Below, in pieces: positions 56,517 to 64,000 of a stretch of DNA of 64,000 nt (within the stretch, counting starts at the first letter, position 1; each line of letters opens with the position of its first letter). The stretch lies in NCBI GenBank assembly GCA_022701365.1, contig JAKUHH010000080.1, positions 984,263 through 1,048,262 on the forward strand, given 5' to 3'. The notes beneath the pieces were generated by a model. That model was not told the origin of the DNA. It did no database searches and was given only the letters and a program-made list of their open reading frames with translations. This DNA is from Mycocentrospora acerina. Lineage: Eukaryota; Ascomycota; Dothideomycetes; Pleosporales. Made by a program: the position numbers and the translations under genes.

Positions 56517-59500
56517 TTACAACAATCCCCGTCCATTCGTCACGCCCTTCAAGCTCTTCTCACAGTCCACACAATAACCCTTCACCCATTCACCAACGTC
56601 GCCATCAGCCCTCTTCCTATCTTCCAGTAACATACCTACCCTGCCGCACTTCTTTGTTTCGTCTCTCAGCCAATTTTCATACTCCGCTTCTACAACCTCC
56701 CTTTCAATACGGTTGACAACTCTGAGTGCAACGAGCAAATCATGCCGATGACTGCCAAGATTCTGTCTTGTGCGATGGAGGCGGCGTGTAGACGGTGAAG
56801 GGGAGGAGATTGAGGGAGAGTAGGGATTATGAAGAAGGGTAGTGAAAGTTTGGTGACTAGAAAATTGTCAGTGTCGACGAACATGAGTAGCTGGCGAGAT
56901 CATACCATTTGTTGTCTTCGAGTGGTATCGAGAGGTTGATACTGGTCTCGTTCGGATTCAAGAACGACTCCTCGATATCTCGTAGATAGACAGAGCGCTT
57001 CATTACCGTGCCTGGTCCAACGCCCAGACGTGTCATATACTTTGCAGCATTTCGTTCGCTCCACCACGCCCAGCTATCTTTTGATGTGATAAAGAAGTTT
57101 GTTCCTCCACTGACAAGCAGAAGGACGACGAGCAATTTGTGTGTCGAAACGACCTTTCCTAATCCGGCGACTAAGGCAAGTATCCAACTCATGATTGTGG
57201 ACAGAATGCTGATGACAATATTGCCAATAAACTGCAATATGAACGAACCTGTAGTCTGTGGTCTTAGTTTGAATTTTCGCGGACGATTTGGCGGTGGAAT
57301 GTCCTGCGTGTTGAGTTGTACGGCCTGGGTTTGAATACCAATCTGTCCGAAGACATTGGTGACCTTTCCAGTGCTTCTGTTATGGCCAAGCCGCGCAACC
57401 TGGTCATTAACAACATCTACCAAGTCCTGTGCCTCCAAGTCCATGTCCTGAAGACCTTGTCGTTCGATGAGTTTTTTCGCAAACCGTGGATCAGTCTTCC
57501 AGTCAACTTTGATGTGAATAGCGAGTTTGCACCTCGCCTTGGATACATGTGTAATTACGATCTTGCTCAGAAGTACGAACCTCTCGTGGCCAGGCAAGTA
57601 CCAGGGCGTTTTCCTGTCAGAGACGACATAACATAGGTGGTCGTTCAAGACATCAATGATCTGATAGTCGTTGATAATTACTGCTTCAACTTTGTCAGGC
57701 TGCGCAACTTCGTATTCAAAGTCTCTGCGTTGGTGATTCTGGTCAGACGCTACCCATGGACCTTGCACAACACGGGAAGCCCATCGTTCTCGGTAGAGTA
57801 ATTGGAAAACAGCACTCTTGTCCCCGAAAAGGATATGGAAGAGTCCCTTTGCGCTAATATCATACTCTTTTTCTACAGCGACCTGTGTCATTCCTGCCGG
57901 AGCAAACACAACTGGCTGTGACGGCAGTCTGAACTTTGTAGCTGACCTCAGAAGATTAGTGTTGGGTGGACCGAACAAGTTACCGTCAATCCGAAGACTA
58001 GTCTTTATGTTTTTTCCACCGTAGTTTCCATCAACCGGGGTGTCCAGAGACATTTCCTCCCAACCCTCTTCACCTGATGCATGCTGCGTATCATCCGACT
58101 CCATCTTGATAAGTTTCTTGACCACGTCATTCAGAGTAAACTCTTCGAGTGTTGCATTCTGAACGAGAAAGTTGAGACGTCGCTGTAGTAGTTTTAATGG
58201 TTCAAGGAAAGTCTTAATCGTGACTCTCGTGGCGCCGTCGATTGTTGAACTAGACTTGAAGTGCAAGAACAGGAAGTCGCAGTCTTTTCCAGGTGCAGCA
58301 GTTACCTCATCAATAGATTCCATGTTGAGATCAGTCACGAGAACAAGACCAAGATGGTTACTATAAAAGTAAACCCTCTTCACTGTAACGTATACGCGAC
58401 CTGGGAACTCTTGCTGCTCAGTCGGGTTCCAAACGGCACGGAATACCAACACCACCCTTTCTGAACGAGGCACTGTCGGAAACAGTATACGAAACTGCGC
58501 ATCTTGCATGCGTAGAGCAAGGGGGTAGTAACTGGGAAACTCCTCTGCAATTACAGCCAGTCTTTGGCTCTGCAGTGGAATAGGGCCACTCAAGCTTATC
58601 GTCTTGCGATGAGCAGCGATAGCTGGAGTAACGTCTCCAGAGGTACCAGACGAAGTTCCTTTCTCAACTAAATGGCCAGATATTTCAGCAGCAGATATAT
58701 GTTCAATCGGGCTCGGAGGATCAGACAGACTCCGATCACGACTTGCTGATTCGTCTCCTCCTGTGAGATGATTTACGTATCCCCAGTTTACGGACCCCCA
58801 TAAATTAGCCATGAGTCCTCCAGGCATGTTACCAGAGCGGCCGATGCCCAGACCTTGCTCTCCGCTGACAGCTACGGCAGCTTTGCTAAGATTTGTTGGC
58901 GCGGGTGGATTTGCAAGTGTTGATGGAGCCAAGCTGGTATACGGAAGCGTCTGTCCCATTACCAGTTTTGTGTCAGGGAGGCCAGGTGCAGGCGCTGCAA
59001 TCTGTCCGACCTGTACCATATTATGGCTAGCGGAGGCGAGACTTGCAGATATGAGACTAGCTATGCCACCCGTGGCAGAAGACTGGTTGCTCGCACTCAG
59101 TTGAGGCCCTACTGTCGATTTCCGCGTTAGATCGAGCCTCTCCATGATCCTGGCAGCATGGTCTCGTTTGCCGCCCTCGCTTTCCTTTTCCAAGGCAGTG
59201 CTCCGACGAGTGACGTCGAAACTACCTCGCACCGCCAAACTATCACCCCCAAGAACGGCGAGCGAAGTCTCTGCGCGGTCGAGGTGACCAATATCATCGC
59301 CGACATTAGAATTTTGGCCTTCAGAGGTCTTTGCGGCAAACTCAGGAGCTACGGGAGGGCTAATAGAGAAGGCAGCGTCAGCGAAGCCTTGAGCGCTGAT
59401 GTCCCTTGACGTTGCTTCAAGTGCTCTGCGCTTGGCGACCTCAAATGATGCAATCCATTCCGTAATATCGCTTTGGGTCTCAGCTTGAAGGAGAATAGTA

Positions 59501-60731
59501 GTATCTTTGGTCTTGACCTCGAAGCAGAATCGTCGCTCCTCGCTGACGGCGGGGCGAATGCCGCAGAGTAGCACGCCAATCTTTTCTGACTCCTCGACAG
59601 CGCCAGATCGCGTGCCTTGTGTCAGCCAGCCAAAGATGCCGTTTTTCACGAAAAACCACCTCCTTACCCAGTATGTCCTCGCAGGTTTGCCAGTGATTGT
59701 ACGTTGGAAGAGCCAGCCTTGCTTCTCTGCCTTTTCGTTGGCAGTGTGTGGCTTCGCAGGAGCTGGTACATTGCCTGCAGAATTCTGATTGCCCAGATAG
59801 GGAACAGTGGAGGCGGCATACGAATCTAGTTCACGTGACGGGCGCGCACTCAGCTCAGCAGCGCCTTCAATTTGTTGTCTTGCCAGGTGTAACTCTCTCT
59901 TGAAGACGCGCTCACCGTTCTCCATCTCCTTACTCCAACCACGCACACGTTCCACATCAGCAGTTCCTTGTGAAAATACTTTGTTTGATGTCTCTCGGGC
60001 AGACTTCATGTCACGCCACTGCTCGCTGATGACCTTGACCAGCAGCTTATCCAGCGTCAAGCGCACTTGAGGCGCCAAAATACAGAAGTTCATGCTTGCC
60101 GTCAAGTACGCTCGGCGGGCCTCATGCAGCTGAAAAGCATCTTCTCGGAGCGACGATGGTTCTTTTGTCTTCATCTGTCCTGCATATCGTGAAATGACTC
60201 CGTCAAAGATGCGCTGCGATTCAACCAAGTTCTTGCGCGCTTCCTTGAGAATGCGCAAATCAGTCTGCAAAAATGCTCTTAGAGGCTCGCAAACGGTTGC
60301 CTCTGCTCTCTTAGTGCTACGCAAGGTGCTATTCCAAAACTCGCGTGCCCCTTCCCCAAAGCGCTTCAGCGCCAAGACAGTATAATCGTGGTCGAGGACA
60401 GCCTCGGAGAGCTGTAGTGGGGGGTGCGACGTCTGAACACAAGCGTCTACAAGTGCTTGGAGCGAGTTCACTTCACTCGCGAGCTTCGAGGTGGCGCGAA
60501 TGTATGAGTCGAGCCATCGTTCGATAAGATCAATCTGGTCGCCAAAGTGGACGGCAGTCGCACGGAAAGTGGGCGAATCAAGGGCGGCTTCTTTGATCAC
60601 GACGGGACTGTGGGACTTTGTGAGTTCCATGTACTGCATACAGGCTTCATCTGTCTCCTATCGACATACATCAGTGTCAGCGGCTTGGACACGGGCTCCA
60701 GTACGGGTTGTCGTGCGGCCTCGTAGGCCAT
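56517..60731 (-). CDS. SIP3: SIP3/LAM-family sterol-transfer protein (BAR, PH, GRAM, VASt)
   Basis: Three exons (60705-60731, 56906-60657, 56517-56856; introns of 47 and 49 nt) give 1372 residues. Residues 20-260 form a BAR-like coiled-coil domain (FRATAVHFGDQIDLIERWLD), residues 310-420 a PH domain (KQGWLFQRTITGKPARTYWVRRWFF), residues 710-850 a GRAM-like region (FPTVPRSERVVLVFRAVW), and residues 930-1110 a VASt domain (AVEKEYDISAKGLFHILFGD). A hydrophobic helix near residue 1180 (FILQFIGNIVISILSTIMSW) and another soon after anchor it in the ER. This order is that of Lam3/Sip3 proteins, which move sterols at ER-plasma membrane contacts. The last exon restores the conserved end (HDLLVALRVVNRIEREVVEAE). 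The first exon is only nine codons. Confidence 0.9.
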
Positions 60732-61019
60732 GCTGTCGTCGTCGCAAGTGGTCCAAGGAAGGGTATGAGTTGGTCTAGCAAAAGGGGTATCTAAAACAAA
60801 AGCCAAAAGAAGTCAAACATTGGGGGTATTGATAGCTACAGGGCAGAAGGGGTAACTTGGGCTGCGTTGCAGTGCGTTGCGGCGCGCGCGGATGTCCGCA
60901 CGCACTGTGGGTCGACGTCAGGGAGGCCAGGGTCCACCTTAGCGCGCCTTCCCACCGAAATTTTTGTGGAAGCTGCACCTGGCGCAACTCCTCCACCTTC
61001 CCTCACAACCCCAGCGACA
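60732..61019. promoter_or_regulatory. Divergent promoter of SIP3/LAM and KRI1
   Basis: Only 288 bp separate the two start codons, so both promoters share it. The segment is GC-rich near the middle (about 60880-60950), with CpG-rich runs such as GCGGCGCGCGCGG. No TATA box is evident. Confidence 0.55.
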
Positions 61020-62950
61020 ATGCCTCGAACAAAAGAGAAGAACGGCGCGAAGCGCGAATTGAACGATGATGCTGCACACGCAAAAACACACGACAAACGG
61101 CCTGCCAAGAAGGCGAAGCTGCTCGACAACACCGACGACGAGGACTCAGACGGAGACGTGGGCGGCGTGACGCTCAAAGTCAACGAGGAGTATGCGCGTC
61201 GCTACGAACACAACAACAAGCGCGCAGAGCAGCATAGGCGTATGTAGAATATACCCAATTTTGTCATCGTCTCAGCTAACCGTTCGCAGTGGAGGAGAAG
61301 TACGGCAAAGGCAAAGCGCTCCAAAATGGCGGCGACGATGAGTCAGACTCAGAAGACGGTGTGGAGGAAGACGATGCTGCCGAGCTTCTCGATGAAGCTC
61401 TCGACGACGAAGTCACTGCCACCCTGCAAGCCCTGCGCAACAAGGACCCCCGCATCTACAATAAGGACGTCAAGTTCTACCGCGAGCCCAGTGAAGATGG
61501 CGATGACGCAAACGACGTAAAGAAGAGCGAGTCGATGACGCTGAGGCAATACCACACCAAGAATCTCCTTGAAGGCAAGATTCCTGGCGAGGATGAGGAG
61601 GATGCGCCACCCCAAACGTACGCGCAGGAGCAGGAGGAAGTCAGGCGAAACCTCGTCAAAGAGATGCATGCAGCGGCGGACGAAGAGGAAGATGATTTCC
61701 TAGTCGCCAAGCCCAGACCAGCCACGAGCACCAAGGAACGTGTCAAGATCACCGTCGACGACGTCGAGAAGGCCGATCACGACCCTGAGACCTTTCTCTC
61801 CAACTTCATGGCCTCGCGTGCCTGGGTCCCCAGCACAAAGTCCCGCTTCCAGCCGCTAGAGTCGGACGACGAAGAAGAAGAGGCCGCCGCTGACGAGTGG
61901 GAGAACTCATACAACCTGTACTTCGAAAACACCGCCGGTGCCAACGAGAAGATTACAACCTACGCCCGTGACGTCGTGGCTAGTACCACTGTCCGCCGCG
62001 ACGACGTCAACGGTCGACGCAAGGCGCGTGAGGCTGCTCGAGCCAAGCGAGAGGCAGAAAGACGAGAGAAGGAAGCAGACTTGGCGCGTCTTCGTAAGCT
62101 CAAGATCGACGACATGGAGCAGAAGGTCCAACAGATCCGCAAAATTGGTGGCCTGAGCGGCCGAGACTTCCAAATAGACGAGTGGAAGAACGTGTTAGAG
62201 GGAGATTGGTCGGACGAACAATGGGACACTGAGATGCAGAAGCGCTTCGGTGATGCCTACTACGATGCTGGTGACGCTGGTTCGGAGAGTGAGGTGGAGA
62301 AGAGCCAGAAGAAGCCCAAGAAGCCAAAATTCGACGACATTGACATCAAGGATCTTGTACCAGACTTCAAGGACGATGAGGAAGAAGAAGAAAAGTCTGA
62401 GCTGGACAACTCATCGGACGAGGAAGATGCTGCAGATGCCCAGGAAGAAGAGATTGATGCAGCACCCGCCAAGTCCTCCAAGAAGCGCAAGCAAGAACGC
62501 GCCGAAGCCAAATCGTCCGCCCGCCGCGATCGCCGCCTGATCGAGAACCTCATCGACTCGAATCTTGAGTACGAAGCCTCGCTCGCCGCAAAGGCCAAGG
62601 GCCCGTCCAAGTTCCGTTACCGTGAAACCTCACCTGTGACCTTTGGTCTTACTGCTCGCGACATTTTGCTCGCGGACGACAAGCAGCTGAATGAGTTTGC
62701 AGGCCTGAAGAAGTTGGCGACATTCAGAGATCCGGATAAGAAGAAGAAGGACAAGAAGCACTTGAGCAAGAAGGCAAGACTAAGGCAATGGAGATTGGAC
62801 ACATTCGGAGATGCAGATGGACCCAAGGGTGGGTTTGAGAGCGTGCTTGGAGAGGAGGTTGCGGATAGTGGCAAGGGAGATGAGAATATCGTTGAGGGAG
62901 AAAAGAAGAAGAAGAAGAGGAGTAGGAAGAGGAAGGCGGGCGAAGCATAA
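61020..62950 (+). CDS. KRI1: KRI1, ribosome biogenesis factor
   Basis: Two exons (61020-61239 and 61290-62950, 50-nt intron with CTAAC close to the acceptor) give 626 residues. Conserved parts include LKVNEEYARRYEHNNKRAE, DPRIYNKDVKFYRE, SMTLRQYHTKNLLEGKI, then KREAERREKEADLARLRKLK with GLSGRDFQIDEW, and the C-terminal FRYRETSPVTFGLTARDIL and LRQWRLDTFGD typical of Kri1. Long acidic runs and a basic tail (KKKKKRSRKRKAG) mark a nucleolar protein. Kri1 works with Krr1 in assembling the small ribosomal subunit. The start ATG fits the family N-terminus and the splice restores RLEEKYGKGK. Confidence 0.94.
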
Positions 62951-64000
62951 GTGGGTTCTTGATGTGGTGATTGTAGGTTATGTGGTGTTTCAACAACCTT
63001 TGTTGATTGATGGCGATAGTCTGGGGGGCTTGTACGATGTAATGCACTTTTTTCATCTGAAATTATGCAATGAATACCAGGCCTTATGTTCTTACGCAGG
63101 ATCTCTTCTTTTATAGTTGACTTGCCTCTCTCCCTTCGTTTTTATCAAAGACAAGGAAGTAGCTGCTACCAATTCTGATCCCAGACAGACCTCTTGTAAG
63201 GAAAAAAAAGGATGAAGAAGTGTGTGAAAAAAAAAGTGCACATATTCCCACTTATGCTTCAGATGCATGACCTTGTCTGAAAATCCTCGCATTCGTAAAC
63301 GGCACGACGTTCATTTAACTCGCCTGACCATGCGATGAAAATCCTTTTTGGACGAGAGCTTCTCCTACTACAAATTGTTGTCTGACCTCTAGACATGTTA
63401 AAAGAAAAAAAGAAAAAAGGTTACATGGATTTGGTGTACGCACATTAAATTGCTCAACTTTACTTTACTGTCTTACTACTGCTATGTCCATCTTCATTCT
63501 TCTCTTTAAATATCATACCACAGCACAGCTCAGAGTACATTCTTTTCCTTGGTTCAAGGTTTGAAAATTTAAGAAATGTATTTACTTTCTGCCGTCCGAA
63601 TGATGACATGGAGAATCATTGTAATCTAGACCATTTTTCCACAACTCTTAGACGTGGGCTTGTTGCTTCAAGTAAAGCTCGAATATAAACAACGATATAT
63701 CAAACACGAGAAAATAAACTACCCATTTAGTTGAGCTATGCATTAATTAAATCACCAAATAGCTCTTCCCCATCACATCTATCTATCCATGTCTATTAGA
63801 TCAAAGCCCCTGGATGAGCTCTGAGCAAACCCCCTCCATCTCCTCTACCAGAACACTCGATAAATTTCCCCTATCCACGTACCACAAGATACCATAAAAA
63901 ATTACATCATGGCAAAATCTTCCTAACCAAGGCAGTCAGTCATACTCTCATTTCTCTCTTTTCGTCCAAGAACAGCAATCCCCCCTTCCCCCTCCCCCCC
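62951..64000. other. Terminal non-coding stretch
   Basis: No gene is recognised in the last 1.05 kb. It holds the KRI1 3' untranslated region, several A- and T-runs and, at the end, a C-rich run (about 63979-64000). Confidence 0.5.

Noticed and set aside
63979..64000. C-rich run at the window end as a possible telomere
   Set aside because: It lacks the CCCTAA repeat unit; it looks like ordinary low-complexity sequence.
1..64000. tRNA genes, rRNA, CRISPR arrays, intact transposons
   Set aside because: No convincing cloverleaf, rRNA segment, spaced repeat array or transposase-like frame was found by reading; a covariance-model scan was not possible.

Overview
The window looks like a gene-dense contig from a filamentous ascomycete (Pezizomycotina, most likely Dothideomycetes). 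The evidence is short introns of roughly 45-130 nt with GTAAGT/GTATGT donors and CTAAC-like branch sites, ascomycete-type gene families (Zn2Cys6 regulator, PTH11-like rhodopsin-domain receptor, Egh16-like secreted protein, vacuolar protease PFF1, SIP3/LAM protein) and AT-rich intergenic DNA. The class is inference. I recognised no rRNA, tRNA, CRISPR array or intact transposon.

Layout. 1-8.3 kb: the tail of a possible gene at the edge, an unrecognised multi-pass membrane protein, a DCAF4-like WD40 protein, a mitochondrial SelO/Fmp40 AMPylator (its 3' end damaged by a duplicated 176-bp block around a single n) and ORC5. 8.6-22.5 kb is a looser accessory stretch: a PTH11-like membrane receptor with a one-base frameshift, a secreted tyrosinase, a secreted beta-rich protein of unknown family, a Thr/Pro-rich membrane-anchored protein with a 17-residue repeat, a DHA1-type MFS exporter and the remains of a cytochrome P450. 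22.5-39.8 kb is mostly conserved cell biology: TAD3, an ATG37-like acyl-CoA-binding protein, a 1384-residue membrane plus coiled-coil protein of unknown function, a small methyltransferase-like protein, PFF1, a coiled-coil protein and an alpha/beta hydrolase. 39.8-56.4 kb is a second accessory stretch: a 4-kb gap with only weak coding signals, an MFS transporter, a secreted GH35 beta-galactosidase, an Egh16/gas1-like pseudogene, an amino-acid permease and a Zn2Cys6 regulator. 56.5-63 kb returns to housekeeping with SIP3/LAM (sterol transfer) and KRI1 (ribosome biogenesis), which share a divergent promoter. The last 1 kb is non-coding.

How the genes relate. The two accessory stretches lie inside housekeeping blocks. 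The first combines an oxidative enzyme, an exporter and a broken P450, which is compatible with a small or decayed metabolic cluster. The second combines extracellular sugar release with uptake proteins and a regulator, which suggests nutrient scavenging. Both readings are inference. Most intron-containing gene models were assembled by matching splice phase by eye, and the exon coordinates are given in each entry.
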